Shown: one piece after another, positions 37,372-46,945 of the stretch
Position numbering within the stretch: position 1 is the first letter of the stretch
Layout of the letters: every line of letters starts with the position of its first letter
From: Mahella australiensis 50-1 BON
GTDB taxonomy: Bacteria; Bacillota; Clostridia; Mahellales; Mahellaceae
Direction of reading: 5' to 3'
Assembly: GCF_000213255.1 (NCBI RefSeq)
Contig: NC_015520.1
Coordinates: 2,349,349-2,413,348 of the forward strand
DNA length: 64,000 nt
Position numbers and translations under genes: made by a program
The notes under the pieces: generated by a model
Databases searched by the model: none
The model's input: the letters and a program-made list of their open reading frames with translations, nothing else
Told to the model about the DNA's origin: nothing

Positions 37372-38235
37372 TTATCTACTATTTTCTCTTATATAATAAA
37401 AAAGGTACTGCTGAGCTATACCGGCTAATCGGCCAAAACGCTGATATGCCCACTTTTTTATATCCTTAAGCGAGGCGTTAGGCAAATAAAGTTGCTCCAC
37501 AACGCGTTTTATCCATACGTCTACAGGGAAAGCCTCTCCTTTGCCCATACCGAAGAGCAAAACGCAATCGGCCACTTTCGGTCCTACGCCTGGCAATTTC
37601 ATGAGAGCGCGGTGCGCCTCATGGTATTCCATGCTTTCAATAGCCTTGAGATCAATTTCACCGCCGGCTATGATCCTTGCGGTTTCTACTATATATGGAG
37701 CCCTATAGCCGCAACGGCACTCGCATATCTCATCCGGCGTATGCCTTGCAAGTTCATTTGGAGATGGAAAATCATAATAAATGCGCCCTTTATATTCCAG
37801 CTGATTGCCATACCTCATCGATAGCTCTTCTATTATACCTTTTATGCGCGGAATGCGGTTATTAGCCGATATAATAAAGGATATGAGACATTCCCAAGGA
37901 TCCTGGTGCAACAGCCTCATACCATAACCGAATTCCATGGCTTTGTCCAGAGTAGGATCACCGGCTAAGCTGTGCTTTATAGCCCCATAGTCGGCATCCA
38001 GATCAAAATATCGGCGCCACACCCGTTCAAATTCTTCCATTGTACATGGATGAAGTACCACATTTGGCCCCTGCTGGCGTATTTCTAACACATGCCCCAT
38101 GGCTACGCCTATATAACTCCCCTCGCTGGAGGCATTCCAGCGAAAGCACTGACCGGATTCAAATATATGTTCAAGATAAAAGTGCTGGACATTGTCCAGC
38201 ACTATAGTATCATCATCAGCTTGGATTACGGTCAC
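37372..38235 (-). CDS. ogg: 8-oxoguanine DNA glycosylase/AP lyase (Ogg1 type)
   Basis: A 287-residue bifunctional base-excision repair enzyme. The helix-hairpin-helix is KLPGVGPKVADCVLLF with catalytic Lys220, and Asp239 in PVDVW sits 19 residues later, exactly the spacing of Lys249 and Asp268 in human OGG1. The N-terminal FESGQCFRWN near residue 25 and SANNRIPRI near 122 are OGG landmarks. It removes oxidised guanine from DNA. Its start overlaps the stop of the nfnB-like gene by 4 bases. Confidence 0.88.
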   Translation of the reverse strand: MTVIQADDDTIVLDNVQHFYLEHIFESGQCFRWNASSEGSYIGVAMGHVLEIRQQGPNVVLHPCTMEEFERVWRRYFDLDADYGAIKHSLAGDPTLDKAMEFGYGMRLLHQDPWECLISFIISANNRIPRIKGIIEELSMRYGNQLEYKGRIYYDFPSPNELARHTPDEICECRCGYRAPYIVETARIIAGGEIDLKAIESMEYHEAHRALMKLPGVGPKVADCVLLFGMGKGEAFPVDVWIKRVVEQLYLPNASLKDIKKWAYQRFGRLAGIAQQYLFYYIRENSR

Positions 38236-39626
38236 TTCTTGCCCTCCAGATATTCATGTATGGCCGCCGCGGCCTTTTTACCAGCTCCCATGGCCAATAT
38301 AACTGTGGCAGCACCGGTTACGGCATCGCCGCCGGCATATACCCCTGGGCGGCTTGTAGCGCCTGTTGCCTCGTCGGCTATTATGCCTCCCCAAGGCTGT
38401 ATCTCCAGCCCATGTGTCGTAGCCGCTATCAAAGGATTGGGTGTTGTGCCAAGAGCCATTATAACAGCATCCACTTCCATTATGAATTCCGATCCTTTTA
38501 CTGGTACCGGGCGTCGGCGGCCAGATGCATCAGGTTCGCCCAATTCCATCTTTATGCATTCCATACCCGTAACCCTGCCGTTTTCGCCTATAATACGGAT
38601 AGGATTAGTCAAAAGATCGAATATAATACCTTCCTCTTTTGCATGATGAACCTCTTCCGCACGGGCAGGCATCTCAGCCTCGGAACGCCTGTACACTATA
38701 TGGACCTCATCGGCGTCCAAACGCAGCGCGCAACGCGCCGCATCCATAGCCACATTGCCACCGCCTACCACTGCTACCTTGTGCGCCTTTTTTATAGGGG
38801 TATCGGCTTTAGGAAAGAGATATGCTTTCATCAAGTTTACGCGCGTAAGGTATTCATTAGCAGAATATACGCCGTTTAAGCTCTCTCCGGGTATGTCCAT
38901 AAATTTGGGCAATCCCGCTCCTGTACCTATAAATACCGCCTGGTAGCCGTCGTCGAACAGATCATCTATAGTAAGTGTATTGCCTACTATGACATTGGTC
39001 ACAAACTTCACTCCTAAGCGCTTAAGGAATTCTATCTCTTGCTTGACCAGCGCTTTGGGCAAACGAAATTCCGGTATGCCATAGACCAATACGCCACCGA
39101 GTTCATGGAAACTTTCAAATACCGTCACGTCATAACCCAGTTTAGCCAAATCGGCTGCTGCTGTGAGTCCAGCCGGACCGCTGCCTATAACAGCCACTTT
39201 TTTGCCTATTTTGATCGGTCGCTCAGGATCCGGTATGCCTTTCTTCATCTGGTAGTCAGCCGCAAACCTTTCCAATCGACCTATAGCCACGCTTTGACCT
39301 TTGCGATTCAAGACACATCGAGCCTCGCATTGTTCCTCCTGTGGACATACCCTGCCGCATACGGCCGGAAGATTGTTGGTCTCCTTTATCTTTTGAGCAG
39401 CATCTTCAAAACGTCCCTCAGTGATCAATTTTATAAATTGAGGTATCTGAACATGAACCGGACAGCCCTCGACGCAAAATGGGTGCTTGCATTGTATGCA
39501 TCGCTGCGCTTCTCTAATGGCCTCATCGGGCGAATAGCCCAGTGCCACCTCATCAAAATTGCGGCGCCTCTGTACCGGGTCTTGCTCACGCATAGGCGTG
39601 CGTTCCAATTTTAATGGCATTGGCAT
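38232..39626 (-). CDS. nfnB: NfnB/GltA-like NADPH oxidoreductase, large subunit of transhydrogenase
   Basis: A 464-residue flavoprotein. The N-terminus has Cys motifs CIQCKHPFCVEGCP and CGRVCPQEEQCEARC for two [4Fe-4S] clusters, followed by FAD (VIGSGPAGLTAA near residue 148) and NADP (VAVVGGGNVAMDAAR near 288) domains. With NfnA it couples NADH, NADPH and ferredoxin by electron bifurcation; alone the family resembles the small subunit of glutamate synthase. The adjacent 2Fe-2S flavoprotein gene overlaps its start and decides for NfnAB. Start ATG 39626 follows AAGGAGGG. Confidence 0.88.
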   Translation of the reverse strand: MPMPLKLERTPMREQDPVQRRRNFDEVALGYSPDEAIREAQRCIQCKHPFCVEGCPVHVQIPQFIKLITEGRFEDAAQKIKETNNLPAVCGRVCPQEEQCEARCVLNRKGQSVAIGRLERFAADYQMKKGIPDPERPIKIGKKVAVIGSGPAGLTAAADLAKLGYDVTVFESFHELGGVLVYGIPEFRLPKALVKQEIEFLKRLGVKFVTNVIVGNTLTIDDLFDDGYQAVFIGTGAGLPKFMDIPGESLNGVYSANEYLTRVNLMKAYLFPKADTPIKKAHKVAVVGGGNVAMDAARCALRLDADEVHIVYRRSEAEMPARAEEVHHAKEEGIIFDLLTNPIRIIGENGRVTGMECIKMELGEPDASGRRRPVPVKGSEFIMEVDAVIMALGTTPNPLIAATTHGLEIQPWGGIIADEATGATSRPGVYAGGDAVTGAATVILAMGAGKKAAAAIHEYLEGKK

Positions 39627-40456
39627 TGCCCTCCTTCTTCCAGCGTATGCAGCGCCAATCCCTCTTCATCCCTATAAAAAGCCTGCCGTCTCATAGCCTC
39701 ATCGAAATCCACAAGATGGCCATCGAAATCCGGTCCATCGACACAGGCGTGTTTTACTTCATCGCCCACTTTGACGCGGCAAGCCCCGCACATCCCGGTA
39801 CCATCCATCATAATGGGATTCATACTGACTATGGTGGGTATATTATACTGTTTAGTCATCCCAGAAACCACCTTCATCATTATAAGCGGCCCTATAGCTA
39901 TAACCCTGTCATAGGTTTGCCCGTCCTCTTCCACAAGCTTTTTTAATACATCGCTGACAAAGCCATGGTATCCGACCGAACCATCATCGGTAGCTATATA
40001 CATATTGCGGCAAAATGGCTTTATTTCTTCGGTCAGTATAAGATAATCCTTGCTCTTGGCTCCAAGAATGACATCCACATCTATTCCCATTTCATGCATC
40101 CTGCGCACCTGGGGATACAAAGGAGCAGCCCCCACTCCCCCGCCTATAGCCAGCACGGTTTTTAAACCGTCGAATTCGGAAGGTTTCCCAAGAGGTCCTG
40201 CAAAATCCTGTATATACTGTCCTTCCTCCAAAGCAGCCAGCAATTTTGTGGTCTTGCCCACCTCCTGAAATACTATAGTAATGGTACCCTTATCCCTGTC
40301 ATAATCTGCTATAGTTAGCGGTATACGTTCGCCCATATCGTATACGCGCAGTATTATGAATTGGCCAGGCTGCGCTTTCCGTGCTACCAGTGGAGCCTCC
40401 ACCTTCATAATGTACACCGACGGTGCGAGTTTTTCCTTCTGGAGTATTTTGTACAC
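39611..40456 (-). CDS. nfnA: NfnA-like ferredoxin-NADP reductase subunit
   Basis: A 281-residue FAD/NAD-binding protein of the dihydroorotate dehydrogenase electron-transfer/sulfide dehydrogenase family. FAD-binding RVYDMGERIPLTIAD near residue 38, NAD-binding IGGGVGAAPLYPQVR near 105, and a [2Fe-2S] site GTGMCGACRVKVGDEVKHAC near 220. It is the first gene of the pair with NfnB; their coding regions overlap by 16 bases. The complex balances NADH, NADPH and ferredoxin in anaerobes. Confidence 0.88.
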   Translation of the reverse strand: MYKILQKEKLAPSVYIMKVEAPLVARKAQPGQFIILRVYDMGERIPLTIADYDRDKGTITIVFQEVGKTTKLLAALEEGQYIQDFAGPLGKPSEFDGLKTVLAIGGGVGAAPLYPQVRRMHEMGIDVDVILGAKSKDYLILTEEIKPFCRNMYIATDDGSVGYHGFVSDVLKKLVEEDGQTYDRVIAIGPLIMMKVVSGMTKQYNIPTIVSMNPIMMDGTGMCGACRVKVGDEVKHACVDGPDFDGHLVDFDEAMRRQAFYRDEEGLALHTLEEGGQCQCH

Positions 40457-40477
40457 TGCGATCTCCTCTCTAATATT

Positions 40478-41284
40478 CTATATAGCTACACTGCGGGCTG
40501 AAATATTGACCTGCAGCACATTCAAACCAGTAAGATATTCCACATCTTTATTTATGCGGCTTTGAGCCTCCTTTAATACCGAGCGCATATTGAAACCATA
40601 TTCCATAATCACCTCGACATTGATGATTACGCCTTCACCGTTTATCTCTACAGCAGCATTGAGTACACTCTTTATACCCGGTACATTTATACAATTATAT
40701 ATAGCTATATCGGCTACGGCTTTATCCGATATAGTATATCGTCCTCTATAGCTATATGTTGGCCTAACGATGGTTTTTTCGGTTATATGCGGCCGTCTGC
40801 CTCTGAATATAAGGCTCTTGACACTATCGATAAAATAACCCGAAAAGTCCTTTTTTACCTCAAAAGTCGGAACCGGTATAACATGTTTTCCTTCTTCTGA
40901 GCGTATCCTTCTTGCCGTATATATCTCCATAGGCGATGATATATCGCTTATATATATCATTTCCTGTATAGGTGGCAATTCAAGGTTCTGCGCTATTCGG
41001 TTTACCATTTCTTCGGATGTACCCAGTATCAGGACACCATTAGGCTTATATGCGTCTATAGCAGCCTTAACCTCGGCCGCATGCTTAGGATCCATAAATA
41101 CCGCTCGCCTTATAGCAGCTATCTTAGTAGGCTCCTTTTTGGCTGACGAGCCTGCTATAATTTTATTGCTCTGTATGAGCAAACCATCGTCTATAATGTA
41201 ATCGACATTTTTCTCTACTGCCACACCGACTGCTTTATAGCTCTTTCCTGTGCCACTGGGACCTATCAACGCATATACCTTCAT
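40478..41284 (-). CDS. P-loop protein with C-terminal Asp23/Gls24 domain
   Basis: A 268-residue two-domain protein. The N-terminus has a Walker A, IGPSGTGKSYKA at residues 7-18; residues ~175-265 form an Asp23/Gls24 (DUF322) domain, recognisable from YTISDKAVADIAIYNCINVPG and VEVIMEYGFNM. Asp23-type proteins sit at the inner membrane face and respond to alkaline or envelope stress. The fusion of a P-loop to this domain has no function I can name. It lies between nfnA and the Lon-like gene on the same strand with short gaps. Confidence 0.7.
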   Translation of the reverse strand: MKVYALIGPSGTGKSYKAVGVAVEKNVDYIIDDGLLIQSNKIIAGSSAKKEPTKIAAIRRAVFMDPKHAAEVKAAIDAYKPNGVLILGTSEEMVNRIAQNLELPPIQEMIYISDISSPMEIYTARRIRSEEGKHVIPVPTFEVKKDFSGYFIDSVKSLIFRGRRPHITEKTIVRPTYSYRGRYTISDKAVADIAIYNCINVPGIKSVLNAAVEINGEGVIINVEVIMEYGFNMRSVLKEAQSRINKDVEYLTGLNVLQVNISARSVAI

Positions 41285-41355
41285 TAGCTAAGCCTCCATT
41301 TTATTTTAACATCAACATGCATGCCATTACAATAGTGCCTGACAAATCCATAAAA

Positions 41356-43761
41356 TTAACGGTCAGCACTTCTATCCTTCCCCACATTAGCCATGGTCTC
41401 AGCGTAATATTTCAGTTTATTATAGACCATGGCATTTATAGTACCATCAGGATACCTGCCATCCGCTTGCTTTTGGCCGGCTGGTATACCAGTGAGCAAT
41501 TCTATGCCCTCGTCTATGCTATTTATAGCATATATGTGAAACAAGCCGTTTTTTACCGCTTCTATAACATCATCTTTGAGCGTAAGATTTTTGATGTTCT
41601 GCACAGGTATAATAACGCCTTGGTGCCCTGTCAGTCCTTTTTTACGGCAAATATCAAAGAAACCTTCTATCTTCATCGAGATGCCGCCTACCGGCTGTAT
41701 CTCGCCTTTTTGATTTACAGAGCCGGTAACCGCCAATCCCTGATATATAGGCACTCCGGCCAAACTTGATAATATGGCATATAACTCGGTGCTGGAGGCG
41801 CTGTCGCCGTCAATGCCGCTATACAGCTGCTCGAAACATAGGTTAGCCGTAAGCGCCAGTGGTATATCCTGAGCATATTTTTCACCTATATAACCGCTTA
41901 ATATGAGCACACCCTTGCTATGTGACGTACCGCTCATCTCAATCTCGCGTTCTATATTTACTATACCGCTTTCTCCCATATACGTGGTAGCCGTTATACG
42001 CGACGGTTTGCCGAATTCATAATCGCTTACATTCAATATAGACAAGCCGTTTATCTGCCCTATCCTCCAACCATCCACATCGATCATTATGGTACCGTCT
42101 ACCATCGCCTCGTCGATCCGTTCGTCATACCGGTTGGACCTGTATTCTTTTTGTTCTATGGCCTTATCCACATACCGTGCATCCACTATATTGCTACCAT
42201 CTATTTCTGCCCAGGTGCCGGCCTCTGCTAATATTTCCACGATGTCGTTGAATCGCGTGGATAACTTGGTCTGATCCTCCACTAAACGCGAGGTATATTC
42301 TACTACTTTGGCCACACCGCTTCGGTCAAACGGCTTTATTTTTTCCCGGCGGCAAAAAGAACTGATGAATTGTGCCAGCTTATACTCGTTCTCAGGAGTA
42401 CGGTCCATCTCGTCATCGAAATCAGCCCTTATTTTAAACAGTTTAGCAAAATCCTCGTCGAAATCATAAAGCGTTTCATATATATAATTGCTGCCTATCA
42501 AAACAACTTTTACGTCTATCGGTATAGGCTGCGGCTTTATAGAAACAGCCGGTGAAAGCGAACCCCTGTCATTACTCTCTATGGTCAGCGTTCGCATTTT
42601 AAGCACGCGTTTAAGTGCCTCCCATGCATCCCAATTAGCGAGCAAATCTTTGGCCTGCAGTATTATATAACCTCCATTGGCTTTAAGCAGTGATCCAGCC
42701 TTTATCATGGAGAAATCGGTGCTAAATGAACCGAATTCATTCTCATACTCTATTTGACCTATAAGGTTGCCATAAGTAGGATTAAATTCCACTAAAACAG
42801 GAGCTCCTTCGGTATCGGTATTATCGACCAGCACATTCACCTTATATTTATCCGTGTCTAGGTCGCTGCGTCTATTATATAAAAATCCCAGCGGCAAAGC
42901 TTCATCATCGCCGTCATCTTGCTCCTTAAAGTCATCTATATTGAGCAATATATCATTCTTCACAGCCTCGAGATAGCTTACAACCTTTGGATAATCCGCA
43001 TATTTTTGCTTAAACCCATCTATGTGCGTCCCCACCGCCAACAAAGCTATGCGGTTGTCCAATTCGCTCGTTTTGGCTCTAGCTTCCTTTTCCAGGTTTC
43101 TTACCTTGCGCATTATCTCCATGGCCTTTACCTGTATTTGGCTGGATTTTTCATTGAGTCGGCGTTTTGTCTCCTCGTCCAGTTTATTATAATCATTCTC
43201 TTCTACGACATTGCCATCTATTATAGGTGCAAAATATATGCTTGAACCGGAAGTTTTAACCTGAAAATCCTGCTCGGCGGCTTGCTGATCGAGTTGCATG
43301 AGCAACTCATTTTTTTGGTCCTGAAGCTGCTTAAATATGGAATTGCTCTCTTTTTCGTATTCATCACCAGAGAATATCTTGGGGATCTCCTTTTCCAATA
43401 TATCGACCAATTCTTCCATATCGTCGCGAAACATCCTGCCCATACCGGCTGGAAGATTCAATGCCAGCGGACGCTCGGGGTCATCGAAATTATATACATA
43501 GCACCAATCATCCGGTACATCTTGCTGGCGTGCTATTTTCTCAGCGTACCATTGTGCGTAACTCGTTTTTCCCGTTCCGCCGAGGCCGCTCATATATATA
43601 TTATAGCCGCGGATTTTTATTTTAAGGCCGAATTCCATGGCTTTAACAGCCCTATCCTGCCCTATTATACCATCCAGCGGTTCTATTTCTTCAGTAGTAT
43701 CAAAGTTAAAGGAACTTGGATCGCATTCCTTTTTTAGCTGCCCGTACGTCAATTCTTCCAT
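41356..43761 (-). CDS. Lon-like ATP-dependent protease (LonB/AAA_32 type)
   Basis: An 801-residue protease. Walker A GLGGTGKTSYA near residue 60, a long coiled-coil region (~180-270), Walker B GGYIILQAKDLL near 365 and a C-terminal Lon protease domain with Ser654 (GDSASS) and Lys697 (GGISMKIEGF), spaced 43 residues as in Lon. It lacks the N-terminal substrate domain of LonA. Probably degrades damaged or regulatory proteins in the cytoplasm. ATG follows GGAGGGATGG. Confidence 0.88.
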   Translation of the reverse strand: MEELTYGQLKKECDPSSFNFDTTEEIEPLDGIIGQDRAVKAMEFGLKIKIRGYNIYMSGLGGTGKTSYAQWYAEKIARQQDVPDDWCYVYNFDDPERPLALNLPAGMGRMFRDDMEELVDILEKEIPKIFSGDEYEKESNSIFKQLQDQKNELLMQLDQQAAEQDFQVKTSGSSIYFAPIIDGNVVEENDYNKLDEETKRRLNEKSSQIQVKAMEIMRKVRNLEKEARAKTSELDNRIALLAVGTHIDGFKQKYADYPKVVSYLEAVKNDILLNIDDFKEQDDGDDEALPLGFLYNRRSDLDTDKYKVNVLVDNTDTEGAPVLVEFNPTYGNLIGQIEYENEFGSFSTDFSMIKAGSLLKANGGYIILQAKDLLANWDAWEALKRVLKMRTLTIESNDRGSLSPAVSIKPQPIPIDVKVVLIGSNYIYETLYDFDEDFAKLFKIRADFDDEMDRTPENEYKLAQFISSFCRREKIKPFDRSGVAKVVEYTSRLVEDQTKLSTRFNDIVEILAEAGTWAEIDGSNIVDARYVDKAIEQKEYRSNRYDERIDEAMVDGTIMIDVDGWRIGQINGLSILNVSDYEFGKPSRITATTYMGESGIVNIEREIEMSGTSHSKGVLILSGYIGEKYAQDIPLALTANLCFEQLYSGIDGDSASSTELYAILSSLAGVPIYQGLAVTGSVNQKGEIQPVGGISMKIEGFFDICRKKGLTGHQGVIIPVQNIKNLTLKDDVIEAVKNGLFHIYAINSIDEGIELLTGIPAGQKQADGRYPDGTINAMVYNKLKYYAETMANVGKDRSADR

Positions 43762-43810
43762 CGGTCCATCCCTCCTTCAAAAAAGTTATATGTTAGAATT
43801 ATACCACAAC

Positions 43811-45253
43811 TTATAACAGCGGTGCATATCGATCGTTATTTTTTTTATACTTATCGTTCAAGTAAGCCGTAATAGCTCGGCTAAGCCTTTTTATGCCGAT
43901 ATCTATTTGTTCCTCGTCCGTCGATGCAAAGCTTATCTTCAAACACCTCGACTTATCGGTACGGGGATAAAACGCCGCACCCGGCGCAAATATAACGCCG
44001 GCATTTACGGCATATCCGTATAACTCGCGATCGCAACAACCTTCCGGCAATAAAAGCCATATATGCAGGCCACCAGCCGGCACATGATACTTTATTTGCT
44101 TAGGCATATATCGATCAAGGGCTTGCAGCATGTGCTCATAACGCCTTTTGTATTCGCCGTATATAATATTCATATGCTCATACCATAAGCCGCGGCTCAG
44201 ATAAAGCTCCAATACGCGTTGCATAAGGCCTGACGTGGATATATCCGATGCATGCTTCGCATCCAATACCCTATGATAAATATCATCGCGGCGGGGCAGT
44301 ATCATAAAACCAAGGCGTAGCCCAGGCATAAGAATTTTGGAAAAGCTTTTTATATATATGACGCGTTGATCATCATCCATCGACTTTAGCAGTGGCTGCT
44401 TATTTTCGGAAAAGTTAAGCTCGCTTAAGTAATCATCCTCTATTATAAGGATATCATAGCGCCGCGCTATATTCAGGAGCTGTTTCCGTTTATGCAGAGA
44501 ATACGATACACCTGTAGGATTGTGAAAATCAGTCATCACATATATAAGGTGCGGGTTATCCTCTCTGATACGTTTTTCCAATACCTTGATATCCAGTCCG
44601 TCCTCATTCATAGGTACTTCAGCTATACGCACGTTGCGCGAACGAAATGCAGCTATGGCACCTGTATAACTCGGGCTTTCCATGACGATAGTATCGCCAA
44701 AGTCCAGCAATGCTTTTGACAATATATCTATACCCTGTTGCGCGCCTGAAATGACCTGTATATCATCCTGATGCGCTTCTATATCTACGGCAGCAGCGTA
44801 TTCAGCCAAAGCAGCGCGCAACGGTTGATATCCGCGGCCATCCTGATACTCGAATGCCATGCCCCCATCGCGGTCCAGCACCTCATTTATCAGCGCCTTG
44901 AAATGTTCCACAGGAAACAATTGGGGTGACGGTGTAAAGCTGGCAAAGTCGATTACATCAGCGCTCGGCACTGTATATTCGTGCATAGATGTTATCGCGA
45001 TATCGCACGATACATAGGTCCCGCTGCCGGTTTTTGAAAAAATCATGCCGTCGGCTTCAAGCCTTTTATATGCTTTTACTACGGTAACTGAATTTACACC
45101 GAGCATGCCCGCCAATTCCCGTATAGGCGGCAATTTATGCCCCGGCTGAAGCTTACCGTCCTTTATCATATATTTTAACTGCTCGTATAATTGCATGTAC
45201 AAAGGCTTGCCACATGACCGTTCAATCTCCATATCTCCTATAAAATCCGGCAT
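43811..45253 (-). CDS. pdxR: MocR/PdxR-type regulator (GntR domain fused to aminotransferase)
   Basis: A 480-residue regulator. Residues ~10-75 form a GntR winged helix (LPPIRELAGMLGVNSVTVVKA near residue 41), and ~120-470 a fold-type I aminotransferase-like sensor with PLP Lys306 in SFSKILMPG. It is divergent to pdxST, the classical arrangement in which the regulator senses PLP and controls vitamin B6 synthesis. Candidate binding repeats lie in the 167-base gap at 45254-45420. Confidence 0.88.
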   Translation of the reverse strand: MPDFIGDMEIERSCGKPLYMQLYEQLKYMIKDGKLQPGHKLPPIRELAGMLGVNSVTVVKAYKRLEADGMIFSKTGSGTYVSCDIAITSMHEYTVPSADVIDFASFTPSPQLFPVEHFKALINEVLDRDGGMAFEYQDGRGYQPLRAALAEYAAAVDIEAHQDDIQVISGAQQGIDILSKALLDFGDTIVMESPSYTGAIAAFRSRNVRIAEVPMNEDGLDIKVLEKRIREDNPHLIYVMTDFHNPTGVSYSLHKRKQLLNIARRYDILIIEDDYLSELNFSENKQPLLKSMDDDQRVIYIKSFSKILMPGLRLGFMILPRRDDIYHRVLDAKHASDISTSGLMQRVLELYLSRGLWYEHMNIIYGEYKRRYEHMLQALDRYMPKQIKYHVPAGGLHIWLLLPEGCCDRELYGYAVNAGVIFAPGAAFYPRTDKSRCLKISFASTDEEQIDIGIKRLSRAITAYLNDKYKKNNDRYAPLL

Positions 45254-45294
45254 ATCACCTCACCCTTTCCTATAAAACATGTTAAAATCCAATA

Positions 45295-45323
45295 TTGACA
45301 CATGCATGACTTTGTGTCATAAT
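45295..45323 (+). promoter_or_regulatory. Promoter of pdxST
   Basis: A perfect TTGACA (45295-45300) and CATAAT (45318-45323) are separated by 17 bases. The promoter is embedded in an inverted repeat TGACACA...TGTGTCA (45296-45302, 45313-45319). The leader to the pdxS ATG would be about 90 bases and carries the palindrome at 45347-45362. Confidence 0.6.
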
Positions 45324-45346
45324 AACACTAAAAATCATACATAATG

Positions 45347-45367
45347 CGATACAATTGTATCGATACA
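45347..45367. promoter_or_regulatory. Candidate PdxR-binding palindrome and direct repeat
   Basis: CGATACAATTGTATCG (45347-45362) is a perfect 16-bp palindrome. The hexamer GATACA occurs at 45348-45353 and again at 45362-45367, giving a direct repeat. MocR-type regulators commonly bind paired repeats next to the target promoter, here about 24 bases downstream of the -10. Confidence 0.5.
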
Positions 45368-45420
45368 TTATACTGCATTATTATAATTTTGTAAAGTCAA
45401 AGAAAGGATGAAATCAAATT

Positions 45421-46302
45421 ATGGATAAAGAACGATATGAATTAAACAAAAACCTCGCCCAAATGCTAAAAGGCGGCGTAATAATGGATGTCACCAACGC
45501 CGAGCAGGCACAAATAGCCGAGAAAGCGGGTGCGGTAGCCGTCATGGCTTTGGAGCGTGTACCGGCCGATATACGCAAACAGGGTGGTGTAGCGCGCATG
45601 TCCGACCCCAAGATAATAAAAGAGATAAAGAGCGCGGTGAGCATTCCTGTGATGGCTAAGGCTAGAATAGGCCATTTCGTGGAAGCCCAGATACTGGAGG
45701 CGCTGGGTATCGATTATATCGACGAAAGCGAGGTGCTGACTCCCGCCGATGAGATGTATCATATAAACAAATGGGATTTCAAGATACCTTTCGTATGCGG
45801 CGCGCGTAATCTTGGCGAAGCCTTGAGGCGTATTGGCGAAGGGGCCTCCATGATAAGGACCAAGGGCGAAGCCGGTACAGGCAATGTGGTAGAAGCCGTA
45901 CGCCATATGCGCACGGTCATGGACGAGATAAGAAAACTCCAAGGCATGCCCAAAGAAGAGTTGATGTCGGCCGCCAAAGAGATGCAGGCCCCATATGATC
46001 TGGTAGTATATGTAGCTGAGCATGGCAGATTGCCGGTGGTCAATTTCGCAGCCGGAGGCGTGGCCACACCCGCTGATGCGGCACTTATGATGCAGCTCGG
46101 AGCCGATGGCGTATTCGTGGGATCCGGTATCTTCAAATCGGCTAATCCAGCTAAACGTGCCGAGGCCATTGTCAAAGCGGTAACCTATTATAATGATCCG
46201 AAGGTTCTTGCCGAGGTTTCAGAGGATCTGGGCGAGGCTATGCCCGGCTTAGAGATAAGCCAGATAGAGGCTGCACAGCGCATGGCCGAAAGAGGCTGGT
46301 AG
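45421..46302 (+). CDS. pdxS: Pyridoxal 5'-phosphate synthase, synthase subunit PdxS
   Basis: A 293-residue TIM-barrel enzyme that makes PLP from ribose 5-phosphate, glyceraldehyde 3-phosphate and ammonia. Family marks are [10 protein letters not shown] near residue 16, [14 protein letters not shown] near 39, the catalytic lysines in [10 protein letters not shown] and RTKGEAGTG, and [14 protein letters not shown] near 227. Followed 4 bases later by pdxT. ATG preceded by GAAAGGATG. Confidence 0.97.
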   Translation: MDKERYELNKNLAQMLKGGVIMDVTNAEQAQIAEKAGAVAVMALERVPADIRKQGGVARMSDPKIIKEIKSAVSIPVMAKARIGHFVEAQILEALGIDYIDESEVLTPADEMYHINKWDFKIPFVCGARNLGEALRRIGEGASMIRTKGEAGTGNVVEAVRHMRTVMDEIRKLQGMPKEELMSAAKEMQAPYDLVVYVAEHGRLPVVNFAAGGVATPADAALMMQLGADGVFVGSGIFKSANPAKRAEAIVKAVTYYNDPKVLAEVSEDLGEAMPGLEISQIEAAQRMAERGW

Positions 46303-46306
46303 CCGC

Positions 46307-46891
46307 ATGCTGCGCATAGGTATACTGGGCCTGCAGGGTTCGGTCATAGAACATACTATAATGCTCGAACGTCTCGAAGATGTAGAACCGGTACAGGTTA
46401 AAACACGAGACGACTTGGACGTTATAGACGGCTTAATTCTGCCGGGTGGCGAAAGTACGACCATAGGGCGGCTTATAACCGATTATAACCTCAAAGATAA
46501 AATCATAGAGAGGGCTCGTACCGGCATGCCTATATGGGGCACATGTGCCGGTATGATCCTCCTGGCCAAACATATAATCAATGATGACAAGGTCCATCTG
46601 GGCCTCATGGATATATACGTAAGGCGCAATGCTTACGGCAGTCAACTGGACAGCTTCAAAACTACCCTGCTTATTCCCGTAGTAGCCGAATATCCCATAC
46701 CGTTGGTATTTATAAGAGCCCCTTATGTTGAGAAAGCTGATGGCGACGCCGAGATATTAGCCGAGCTAGACGACAAGATCATAGCTGTACGGCAAAGCAA
46801 TCTCTTAGCTACGTCGTTTCATCCTGAATTGACCGACGATCTCAGCTTTCACCGGTATTTTGCCAACATGGTGGCAAAATCTACAATATAG
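46307..46891 (+). CDS. pdxT: Pyridoxal 5'-phosphate synthase, glutaminase subunit PdxT
   Basis: A 194-residue class I glutamine amidotransferase that feeds ammonia to PdxS. The nucleophile is Cys80 in GTCAGM, and the His-Glu pair is in SFHPEL near residue 170; GILGLQG and ILPGGEST are PdxT landmarks. Short gap to pdxS; a 9-bp inverted repeat (46857-46865, 46872-46880) overlaps its last codons. Confidence 0.95.
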   Translation: MLRIGILGLQGSVIEHTIMLERLEDVEPVQVKTRDDLDVIDGLILPGGESTTIGRLITDYNLKDKIIERARTGMPIWGTCAGMILLAKHIINDDKVHLGLMDIYVRRNAYGSQLDSFKTTLLIPVVAEYPIPLVFIRAPYVEKADGDAEILAELDDKIIAVRQSNLLATSFHPELTDDLSFHRYFANMVAKSTI

Positions 46892-46945
46892 ATAAATAAA
46901 AAATCTTGGATTCCTTTCGCCATCTGACAGAGAGGAGAGGTTTTG

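Noticed and set aside
46857-46880. Inverted repeat ATTTTGCCA / TGGCAAAAT as a terminator of pdxST
   Set aside because: It lies within the last codons of pdxT and is not followed by a T-run; kept only as a note in that entry.
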